Shown here piece after piece: positions 17,702-24,087 of a stretch of DNA of 38,496 nucleotides (positions within the stretch are counted from its first letter, which is position 1; each line of letters begins with the position of its first letter). The notes under the pieces were generated by a model. It saw only the letters and a list, made by a program, of their open reading frames with translations, was not told where the DNA came from and did not search any database. The position numbers were made by a program, and so were the translations under genes. The DNA lies in contig CAMRBW010000022.1 of NCBI GenBank assembly GCA_947040555.1, forward strand, positions 1 through 38,496, given 5' to 3'. The stretch is from an uncultured Oceanospirillales bacterium. GTDB lineage: Bacteria; Pseudomonadota; Gammaproteobacteria; Pseudomonadales; Endozoicomonadaceae.

Positions 17702-17726
17702 AAAAAGAGCCTGAAAGGCTCTTTTT
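17702..17726. terminator. Bidirectional terminator between ligB and pilA
   Basis: A perfect 11-bp stem AAAAAGAGCCT / AGGCTCTTTTT with a GAA loop has a T-run on either strand. It lies 38 bases after the ligB stop and 22 bases after the pilA stop and should end both convergent transcripts. Confidence 0.92.
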
Positions 17727-17747
17727 ATAGTTTAAAGGCGGACTTTA

Positions 17748-18194
17748 TTAGCGGCAGCTTGACGGAAGGTAAATCGCCTTAACCGACTTCTGGTCCCCAG
17801 CATCACCTGCTGTGCACTCCCACTGAATACTCCCATTACTATCGGTAGGGGTGAGTTTGAGCTGATTAGCCGTGGCATCATCAACTTCCGTGTCATAAGC
17901 AATCACGATCACACCATTAGCCCCAATTTCAACTGAGAGGACGGCATTACCGGAGATGGTTCCCACGCCAGCCTGAGCATTCGTAGTCGGCCACTGGCCT
18001 TGAGTCGCATAAAACTCGGAAACAGCAACCTTGGCTCCCTGCGCCAAACCAAGCCCTTCGGATACGTGGGCTCGCCGGGTATAACTCTGATAAGAAGGAT
18101 AAGCCACCGCACTAAGTATTCCGATAATCGCAACAACAATCATCAACTCAATGAGGGTAAAACCCTTGCGTTTTATCCCTTTTATATTTTTCAT
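17748..18194 (-). CDS. pilA: Type IV major pilin (PilA-like prepilin)
   Basis: This prepilin is the subunit of type IV pili. The 148-residue protein has a short charged leader cut by prepilin peptidase between Gly11 and Phe12 ([17 protein letters not shown]), with Glu5 of the mature form present and a long hydrophobic N-terminal helix. Cys127 (WECTAGD) and Cys147 (SSCR) would close the C-terminal disulfide loop typical of type IVa pilins. AGGGAG lies six bases before ATG 18194, and a sigma-54 -24/-12 element lies about 47-61 bases upstream. It is divergent from pilB, as in Pseudomonas, which supports a pilus rather than a general secretion role. Confidence 0.93.
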   Translation of the reverse strand: MKNIKGIKRKGFTLIELMIVVAIIGILSAVAYPSYQSYTRRAHVSEGLGLAQGAKVAVSEFYATQGQWPTTNAQAGVGTISGNAVLSVEIGANGVIVIAYDTEVDDATANQLKLTPTDSNGSIQWECTAGDAGDQKSVKAIYLPSSCR

Positions 18195-18240
18195 CGCTCT
18201 CTCCCTGATACGACATATTCAACTTCGGTGAAGAAAACCG

Positions 18241-18255
18241 GCAACATTCAAGCCA
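18241..18255 (-). promoter_or_regulatory. Sigma-54 (RpoN) promoter of pilA
   Basis: On the minus strand the sequence TGGCTTGAATGTTGC matches the -24/-12 consensus TGGCAC-N5-TTGC, with exactly ten bases between the GG and GC dinucleotides. The predicted start near 18230 leaves a leader of about 36 bases to ATG 18194. RpoN with PilS/PilR control of pilA is established in Pseudomonas; no pilSR genes are in this window. Confidence 0.75.
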
Positions 18256-18376
18256 GATCACCCCAATTGTATTTCTGTATTTCGTTTGAGCTGTTGATTT
18301 CTGCAGGAACTTTCTGTGTGAAAACAGCTTCTACAAACTATAGGCAATGGAGATGATATTTCAAATAGATTTGCCT

Positions 18377-18401
18377 CCCCTACAACACCCCCCACATCCC
18401 C
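18377..18401 (-). other. G-rich block between pilA and pilB
   Basis: On the pilA coding strand three runs of 4, 6 and 4 guanines lie within 25 bases, with further GG pairs adjacent. This could form a G-quadruplex, though it has only three long runs. It lies about 180 bases upstream of pilA. Confidence 0.35.
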
Positions 18402-18417
18402 ACCGCCACGACCTCAT

Positions 18418-18439
18418 AGCATAGCTTTGCAACTATGCT
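18418..18439. promoter_or_regulatory. Inverted repeat upstream of pilB
   Basis: AGCATAG and CTATGCT are perfect 7-bp inverted arms around an 8-base spacer that contains the palindrome TTGCAA. It lies about 28 bases upstream of the pilB -10 element and is a candidate operator or activator site. Confidence 0.4.
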
Positions 18440-18466
18440 TATCATTTCATTAATCAATACTGCATG

Positions 18467-18472
18467 TATAAT
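18467..18472 (+). promoter_or_regulatory. -10 element immediately before pilB
   Basis: A perfect TATAAT ends eight bases before ATG 18481 and no Shine-Dalgarno sequence lies between. If it is used, transcription starts at or within two bases of the start codon, giving a leaderless mRNA. The -35 is poor. Confidence 0.45.
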
Positions 18473-18480
18473 TAATATTT

Positions 18481-20211
18481 ATGTCTGAAAATATATCCGA
18501 AATGCAACTTTCCGGTTTAGCTCGAAGACTCATCATTGACGGCCTGATCGATCAGGCAACAGCTGAGATTGCTGTCAAGACTGCTCAGGAAGAGCGTGTT
18601 TCGCTGACCAGTTATATCGTAAAAAACAATCTGGTCAGCGCTTATATCATTGCGAAAAGTAACTCCGAGATGTTCGGAATCCCGCTTTTTGACATCGAAA
18701 CACTGGACTTCGAGCAGGTTCCGCGTGATCTGCTCAATGAAAACAAGCCGATCCGCAAGCTGATCCGTACACACCGCTGCTTTCCTCTCTTCAATCGTGG
18801 TAATCGCCTGTTTATTGGCGTTTCCGACCCTACTACAGAAAAGGTCTTCGAAGAGATCCGGTTCAATAGTGGTCAGCATATTGAGGTGGTTCTCGTTGAA
18901 GAGGACAAACTCTCAGTCGCGATTGAAAAGCTGTTTGCAGATAATCAGACCGATCTTGGCGATCTGGATGACGAAGAGCTGGCCGATCTCAATGCTCGCG
19001 ATAGCGATGATGTACAGGATGAAGAGGCTGCCAAGGCCGACGAAGATGCGCCCATCGTACAATTTGTGAACAAGATGCTGCTCTCAGCGATCAAACTGGG
19101 CGCCTCTGACCTTCACTTTGAGCCCTATGAGAAGAGTTATCGCATTCGATTCCGTGTGGATGGCATCATGCAGATCATCGCTTCACCACCGGTTACCCTC
19201 TCCCCGAAAATCTCCTCCCGTCTAAAAATCATGTCTGCCATGGACATCTCTGAGCGCCGAAAACCTCAGGACGGTCGTATCAAGCTAAAAATATCCAAAC
19301 ATCAGTCCATTGACTTCCGTGTCAATACACTGCCGACCCTTTGGGGCGAGAAGATGGTACTGCGTATTCTCGACCCTTCCAGCGCAAAAATGGGTATCGA
19401 TGCTCTCGGCTACGAAGAGGATCAAAAGAAAATGTATCTGGAGGCACTGAACAAGCCTCAGGGGATGATTCTGGTGACCGGCCCGACGGGTTCCGGTAAA
19501 ACCGTATCCCTCTATACGGGTCTGAACATTCTCAATACCGTGGAACGCAATATCTCCACAGCGGAAGATCCTGTGGAGATCAACCTTGAGGGTATCAACC
19601 AGGTTAACGTGAACCCCAAACAGGGCATGGACTTTACCCAGGCGCTGAGAGCGTTCCTGCGTCAAGATCCTGACATCATTATGGTGGGTGAGATTCGAGA
19701 TCTGGAAACCGCAAGCATTGCCATCAAGGCAGCCCAGACCGGCCACATGGTTATGTCCACCCTGCACACCAACAGTGCAGCCGAAACCCTGACCCGTATG
19801 CTCAACATGGGTGTACCCTCTTTCAACCTGGCGACCTCGGTCAACCTGATCATTGCCCAGCGTCTGGCTCGACGACTCTGCCAGCATTGCAAAATCAAGC
19901 ACGACATTCCCACAGATTCCTTAATACAACAGGGCTTTAGTGAGGAACAGGCTGAACAGGCTATGATTTATGGTCACAACCCCGAAGGCTGTCCAAAATG
20001 CAACAATGGTTACAAGGGGCGGGTTGGTATTTACGAAGTGGTTGAGATCACTCCGGGGCTGCAGCAGATTATCATGGAAGAAGGTAACGCCATACAGATC
20101 TCCACACAGGCCCAGAAGGAGGGCTACCGCAACCTGCGGCAGTCCGGTCTGATGAAAGCGCTTCAGGGCGTGACCAGCCTTGAAGAGGTGAACCGCGTAA
20201 CCCTCGACTAA
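18481..20211 (+). CDS. pilB: Type IV pilus assembly ATPase PilB
   Basis: PilB is the cytoplasmic hexameric motor that drives pilus extension. The 576-residue protein has the N-terminal T2SSE/MshEN-type region (IQLSGL-like start MQLSGLARRLI), an acidic linker (DLGDLDDEELADL, about 157-170), Walker A GPTGSGKTVSLYTGL near 335, the Asp box, Walker B with IIMVGEIRDLETA near 400, and the His box near 427. A tetracysteine zinc motif follows (CQHCK near 466 and CPKC near 503). These features separate PilB from PilT. M1 and M8 are both possible starts and neither has a ribosome-binding site. pilC and pilD, which usually follow, are absent; cca follows instead. Confidence 0.94.
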   Translation: MSENISEMQLSGLARRLIIDGLIDQATAEIAVKTAQEERVSLTSYIVKNNLVSAYIIAKSNSEMFGIPLFDIETLDFEQVPRDLLNENKPIRKLIRTHRCFPLFNRGNRLFIGVSDPTTEKVFEEIRFNSGQHIEVVLVEEDKLSVAIEKLFADNQTDLGDLDDEELADLNARDSDDVQDEEAAKADEDAPIVQFVNKMLLSAIKLGASDLHFEPYEKSYRIRFRVDGIMQIIASPPVTLSPKISSRLKIMSAMDISERRKPQDGRIKLKISKHQSIDFRVNTLPTLWGEKMVLRILDPSSAKMGIDALGYEEDQKKMYLEALNKPQGMILVTGPTGSGKTVSLYTGLNILNTVERNISTAEDPVEINLEGINQVNVNPKQGMDFTQALRAFLRQDPDIIMVGEIRDLETASIAIKAAQTGHMVMSTLHTNSAAETLTRMLNMGVPSFNLATSVNLIIAQRLARRLCQHCKIKHDIPTDSLIQQGFSEEQAEQAMIYGHNPEGCPKCNNGYKGRVGIYEVVEITPGLQQIIMEEGNAIQISTQAQKEGYRNLRQSGLMKALQGVTSLEEVNRVTLD

Positions 20212-20228
20212 ACCTCTCGACTAAACCT
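20203..20228. repeat. 13-bp tandem duplication over the pilB stop
   Basis: CTCGACTAAACCT occurs twice in direct succession, followed by a partial third CTCG. The first copy includes the pilB TAA stop (20209-20211); the second copy repeats it outside the gene. Confidence 0.92.
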
Positions 20229-20316
20229 CTCGCTGCCGCCGACGACTCTGTCGGCTGCACACCCCGTCTTCCTCCCATGATAAGATTTCCGGAAAATCGC
20301 TTTTTAGGAATTGCAC

Positions 20317-21426
20317 ATGAAAACCTTTCTGGTGGGTGGGGCGGTACGGGATGAGCTTCTGGGGCTACCGGTCAAAGACAGAGACTGGGTGGTCACTGGC
20401 GCCACACCGAAAGACATGACCAAAGCCGGCTTTCGCCCTGTCGGGCAGGATTTCCCTGTATTTCTCCACCCCAAAACCAAGGAAGAGTACGCCCTGGCTC
20501 GTACGGAGAGAAAATCGGGGCACGGCTATGCCGGCTTTGTCTTTCACACCTCGCCGGACATCTCGGTCGAAGAAGACCTGCTCCGCCGTGATCTCACTAT
20601 TAATGCCATGGCCAAAGATGAACAGGGCCATATCATCGACCCTTACCACGGCCAGCAGGATCTGGAGCAGCGGCTTCTGCGCCATGTTTCGCCCGCCTTT
20701 CGTGAAGACCCCCTGCGTATCCTGCGTGTGGCCCGCTTTGCCGCCCGTTTTGCCGCACAGGGCTTTACCGTCGCCGATGACACCATGGCGCTGATGCAAG
20801 CGATGGTCGCAGAAGGGGAGGCCGACTGGCTGATTGCCGAGCGGGTCTGGCAGGAGACCTCACGGGCTCTGGAGAGCCGTAATCCGGAAATTTACTTCTC
20901 GACACTCTATCAGGCCAACGCCCTGCACGTTGTTATGCCAGAAATCGCACCACTTTTTGCCCCATCCGACGCCATGCCTTACCAGGCACTGCACTGCGCG
21001 GCGACAAACAATCACTCTGCCGTGGTGCGCTTTGCCTGCGCGGTCAGCTCGTTTGAGGAAAACAGTAACCAGCAGGTTACCCTGCTGTGTCAGCGGATGA
21101 AGATTCCGGTGCAATTTAAAGAGGTGGCACAGATCGTATCGAAGATTTTGCCGTTCTGGCAGGGAGAATCGATCAGCCCGGCGCAGCGTCTGGCGCTTTT
21201 GCAGCAGACTGATGGCTTCCGTCGTCCCGAACGCTTTGGAGAGATTCTGGATGCTTGTACGGTTATCAGCCAAACCGCAGGATTAAGCCGCCCGCTATCG
21301 ACCAGACTTCGGAATGATCTGAAAAAATGCAAAACCATCGATGTGCAGGCGCTGATCAAACAAGGTCACAAGGGAAAGGAGCTTGCTGAAGCTCTGAACC
21401 GGGCTCGACTTGAGCGGCTTCAATAA
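20317..21426 (+). CDS. cca: CCA tRNA nucleotidyltransferase, degenerate HD domain
   Basis: Cca adds or repairs the 3'-CCA of tRNAs without a template. The 369-residue protein has the class II catalytic head: FLVGGAVRDELLG, the metal-binding carboxylates in DRDWVV (residues 21-26) and RRDLTINAMA, then ERVWQE of the body. E. coli Cca (412) also has a metal-dependent HD phosphohydrolase domain with CHDLGKG. Here the matching region reads FACAVSSFEEN (about 239-249) and lacks both the HD pair and the preceding conserved histidine, so phosphatase activity is probably lost. ATG 20317 has AGGAA six bases upstream and is preferred over TTG 20311. Confidence 0.93.
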   Translation: MKTFLVGGAVRDELLGLPVKDRDWVVTGATPKDMTKAGFRPVGQDFPVFLHPKTKEEYALARTERKSGHGYAGFVFHTSPDISVEEDLLRRDLTINAMAKDEQGHIIDPYHGQQDLEQRLLRHVSPAFREDPLRILRVARFAARFAAQGFTVADDTMALMQAMVAEGEADWLIAERVWQETSRALESRNPEIYFSTLYQANALHVVMPEIAPLFAPSDAMPYQALHCAATNNHSAVVRFACAVSSFEENSNQQVTLLCQRMKIPVQFKEVAQIVSKILPFWQGESISPAQRLALLQQTDGFRRPERFGEILDACTVISQTAGLSRPLSTRLRNDLKKCKTIDVQALIKQGHKGKELAEALNRARLERLQ

Positions 21427-21435
21427 GAGCGCCCA

Positions 21436-21456
21436 AGAGCGGCCTTACGCCGCTCT
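21436..21456. terminator. Hairpin between convergent cca and folK
   Basis: A perfect 8-bp stem AGAGCGGC / GCCGCTCT with a 5-base loop lies ten bases after the cca stop and covers the folK stop codon. It has no T-run, so it is at best a weak terminator or 3'-end stabiliser. Confidence 0.4.
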
Positions 21457-21927
21457 CAGCTCTACTATGTCCAACCCTACACCCCGACCATCGCTAAGCC
21501 GCAGCAGCACCCTGTTAGGGAACTCACAAGAGCCATCCCCGGCACGCAACCCCAGCTTTGCCAGCAGACAGTCAACCTGTGGCTGCAAATACTCTTCAGC
21601 CATCAGCCCCTCCCCCTTCACGAGGGAAGGTTTTTCGCTAAAAGCCAGAATATCGATATCCGCCGCACAACGCTCAGAGGAGCGCACCCGGCCAAGCTGA
21701 AGCTCTATAGCCTTGCAGACGGCTCGAAAATCCGGAGGCGCCAGCGCACTCTCAACGCTGACAACAGCATTGAGATAGTCATCCCCGGAACCACCAGCCG
21801 CTCTGGTTCGACAAACCGGGCTCAACCACAGCGCCCCACATTCACACAACAGCGCCTCAACCATACCGGCAAGATGCTCCTCCGCCCGATCGTTACTACC
21901 CAAACCAAGCAGATAGTGGAAAGTCAT
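21445..21927 (-). CDS. folK: 6-hydroxymethyl-7,8-dihydropterin pyrophosphokinase FolK
   Basis: FolK (HPPK) transfers pyrophosphate from ATP to hydroxymethyl-dihydropterin in folate synthesis. The 160-residue protein has the N-terminal YLLGLGSNDR, the substrate region YLNAVVSVES (about 51-60), the ELQLGRVRS segment, and the magnesium-binding pair in DIDIL (Asp90 and Asp92). Its C-terminal half is more divergent than in E. coli, so this is a distant HPPK. It starts inside the folB stop (ATGA overlap at 21924-21927), so the two folate enzymes are translationally coupled. Confidence 0.88.
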   Translation of the reverse strand: MTFHYLLGLGSNDRAEEHLAGMVEALLCECGALWLSPVCRTRAAGGSGDDYLNAVVSVESALAPPDFRAVCKAIELQLGRVRSSERCAADIDILAFSEKPSLVKGEGLMAEEYLQPQVDCLLAKLGLRAGDGSCEFPNRVLLRLSDGRGVGLDIVELRAA

Positions 21928-22295
21928 GGGTGGGGAATCCCCATCTGTTCACGGGTGCGATAGGTTTCAATACCCGCAACCCCATCGCGCAGGGCGTGGG
22001 GTTTGCGGATTTTCAGCCGCAGATCGGTCACCGGAAATACGGTGAAAACATGGGTCACAATAGCACCGGCCAAACGCTCCAACAGATGGAAACGACTCTC
22101 CTGGCACAATCCCTTCACCTGCTTCCTGATCTCCGCATAGTTGAGCGCATCATCGAGATCATCGCTGACAAAGGCATCATTGAAGTGAGTGCCCAGCTCC
22201 AGATCAAGAATCAGTGGCTGGGGCTCCTCATGCTCCCAATGGTAGAAACCGATCACCGCTTCCACGTACAGGTCACTGATCAAAACCTTATCCAT
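21924..22295 (-). CDS. folB: Dihydroneopterin aldolase FolB
   Basis: FolB converts dihydroneopterin to hydroxymethyl-dihydropterin, the FolK substrate. The 123-residue product starts MDKVLISDLYVEAVIGFYHWE, with the catalytic Glu in the usual place, followed by DALNYAEIRKQV and FHLLERLAGAI; the lysine in LRLKIRKP completes the site. The open frame extends to 22445, but ATG 22295 matches the family start and has GGGAAG upstream. tsaD lies 46 bases upstream on the same strand and folK overlaps downstream. The plsY gene often found between tsaD and folB is missing. Confidence 0.93.
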   Translation of the reverse strand: MDKVLISDLYVEAVIGFYHWEHEEPQPLILDLELGTHFNDAFVSDDLDDALNYAEIRKQVKGLCQESRFHLLERLAGAIVTHVFTVFPVTDLRLKIRKPHALRDGVAGIETYRTREQMGIPHP

Positions 22296-22341
22296 AAAAC
22301 TTCCCGTCCATAAAAATCTTGTGCAACACAACTCAGAGCGC

Positions 22342-23373
22342 TTACTTTTCTGAAAGCGCAGGCAGATCCGCCATAGGCCAGCGTGGCAGCGGACGAATAC
22401 CAGGCATATCAAGCTGCCCGGCCACCAGCCGCTGACAGCCCGCATAGGCGATCATGGCACCGTTATCGGTACAAAAAGCGGGACGGGCATAATACAACGA
22501 AGCCTTCTCACTCTGCACCATCGCCTCCAGACGCTCCCGCAGGCGCGTATTGGCACTTACGCCACCCGCAATGACCAGCTGTTTAAAACCGGTCTGACGC
22601 AGGGCTCTGCGGCACTTGATGGCCAGCGTCTCGACCACGGCCTCTTCGAAGGCGCGGGCAATATCGGCACGGGTCTGGTCGTCACACTCTTTGCCGCCGT
22701 GCTTGTTTACGGTATTCAGCGTGAAGGTCTTCAGACCACTGAAACTGAACGCCAAACCTGGGCGATCGGTCATCGGACGGGGGAATTTAAAGCGACCACT
22801 GACGCCCTTTTCCGCCAGAGCCGCAATGCGGGGACCGCCCGGATAGTCCAGCCCCAGCATTATGGCGGCCTTATCGAAGGCCTCACCGGCGGCATCATCC
22901 ACAGATTCGCCCAGCAACTGGTACTGACCGATACCCCGGACTTCCACCAGCTGGGTATGCCCCCCAGACACCAGCAGCGCCACAAAGGGAAACGCAGGAG
23001 GATTCTCCTCCAGCATCGGAGCCAGCAGATGGCCTTCCATATGGTGAACACCCATAACCGGCACATCCCAGGCCCAGGCAATGGATTTGGCGATAGCAGA
23101 GCCCACCATCAAGGCGCCGATCAGACCGGGCCCACGGGTGTAGGCAATGGCGTCGATGTCGGCACGGCAGCAACCGGCCTGGGCCAGCACCTGCTCAATC
23201 AGCGGCAGCACCCGGCGCACATGGTCACGGGAGGCCAGCTCCGGCACCACACCGCCATAGTCGTTGTGCATATCAATCTGGCTGTACAGGGCATCAGCCA
23301 GCAGACCTTGTTCACTGTCATACAGAGCGATGCCTGTCTCATCGCAAGATGTTTCTATGCCTAAAACCTTCAT
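22342..23373 (-). CDS. tsaD: tRNA N6-threonylcarbamoyladenosine transferase subunit TsaD
   Basis: TsaD, with TsaB and TsaE, transfers the threonylcarbamoyl group to A37 of ANN-decoding tRNAs. The 343-residue protein starts [19 protein letters not shown] and has the metal-binding HHMEGH near residue 110, VSGGHTQLV near 137, and a C-terminal [16 protein letters not shown] plus [10 protein letters not shown]. Length agrees with E. coli (337). The frame is open 76 codons further upstream, but the family start at 23373 is clear. No Shine-Dalgarno is visible; the start is preceded by CCTCCC, part of an 11-bp inverted repeat with 23494-23504. Confidence 0.96.
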   Translation of the reverse strand: MKVLGIETSCDETGIALYDSEQGLLADALYSQIDMHNDYGGVVPELASRDHVRRVLPLIEQVLAQAGCCRADIDAIAYTRGPGLIGALMVGSAIAKSIAWAWDVPVMGVHHMEGHLLAPMLEENPPAFPFVALLVSGGHTQLVEVRGIGQYQLLGESVDDAAGEAFDKAAIMLGLDYPGGPRIAALAEKGVSGRFKFPRPMTDRPGLAFSFSGLKTFTLNTVNKHGGKECDDQTRADIARAFEEAVVETLAIKCRRALRQTGFKQLVIAGGVSANTRLRERLEAMVQSEKASLYYARPAFCTDNGAMIAYAGCQRLVAGQLDMPGIRPLPRWPMADLPALSEK

Positions 23374-23692
23374 GGGAGGCTGGAATACTCTGTTCGGGGA
23401 GGGCGGATAATAATATAGTGGCCAAGAGTTTGAGTATACCGCCGGGGGTTGAATATGACCCGCAAAATGCCGTAGACTCCGCACTTCAGCTACATTCCAG
23501 CCTCGTTTTGCTCGCATTACTGACCGGCTAGTTGCGAGAATATCAGGTGCTCTTGACAAAGAGCTATTGACCTGACCCATTCTGATCAATAAAATTCGCA
23601 CCTTTGCGGATGCCCTTCTATCCTGTTGGGTAATTTGCGAGCCAATTCTTGGCTACTTCAAACCACTAGATAATTAAGGAAGGTGAGGCCGC
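23374..23692. other. Divergent tsaD/rpsU regulatory region
   Basis: This 319-base gap contains an 11-bp inverted repeat (GAGGCTGGAAT at 23376-23386 and ATTCCAGCCTC at 23494-23504) next to the tsaD start, and a good sigma-70 promoter for rpsU at 23567-23595. No further gene is supported. Confidence 0.7.
23567..23595 (+). promoter_or_regulatory. Sigma-70 promoter of rpsU-dnaG-rpoD
   Basis: TTGACC (23567-23572), a 17-base spacer and TAAAAT (23590-23595) fit the consensus well. A second -35-like TTGACA lies 14 bases upstream (23553-23558) with no matching -10. The leader to rpsU is about 90 bases. Confidence 0.7.
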
Positions 23693-23908
23693 ATGCCTGC
23701 TGTCAAGGTTAAAGAAAACGAACCCTTTGATATTGCCCTGCGTCGCTTTAAGCGTTCTTGTGAAAAAGCCGGCGTTCTCTCTGAAGTGCGTCGTCGCGAG
23801 CACTACGAGAAGCCAACCACAGTTCGCAAGCGTCAGGCAGCAGCAGCAGTCAAGCGCCATCTGAAGAAGCTGCAGCGCGAGCAGCGTCGCCGCGAGCGTC
23901 TGTATTGA
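23693..23908 (+). CDS. rpsU: 30S ribosomal protein S21
   Basis: S21 is a small, basic 30S subunit protein near the anti-Shine-Dalgarno end of 16S rRNA. The 71-residue product [21 protein letters not shown]... matches S21 over its full length, with the usual Arg/Lys-rich C-terminus ([11 protein letters not shown]). AAGGAAGGTGAGG upstream is a strong ribosome-binding site. It is the first gene of the rpsU-dnaG-rpoD cluster; a TTCG-loop hairpin follows and probably limits read-through into dnaG. Confidence 0.98.
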   Translation: MPAVKVKENEPFDIALRRFKRSCEKAGVLSEVRRREHYEKPTTVRKRQAAAAVKRHLKKLQREQRRRERLY

Positions 23909-23952
23909 TAGCATGCCCTTAGGGTCGTACATCAGTACACAGTGACTTCAGA

Positions 23953-23980
23953 AATAGCCCTCTCTTCGGAGAGGGCTATT
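23953..23980 (+). terminator. Terminator or attenuator between rpsU and dnaG
   Basis: A perfect 12-bp stem AATAGCCCTCTC / GAGAGGGCTATT has a stable TTCG tetraloop and is followed by GCGTTT. It lies 44 bases after the rpsU stop. In E. coli a leaky terminator in the same place lowers dnaG expression relative to rpsU; the same role is inferred. Confidence 0.75.
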
Positions 23981-24087
23981 GCGTTTAAGCCTCTTTTCGA
24001 ATTTCTGTCTCTATCTGACCATCAGTGATACCCTCCGTGGTACTCTGGGCAAACACCTCCCAACATACGAAAGATGCTCTGCACGCC

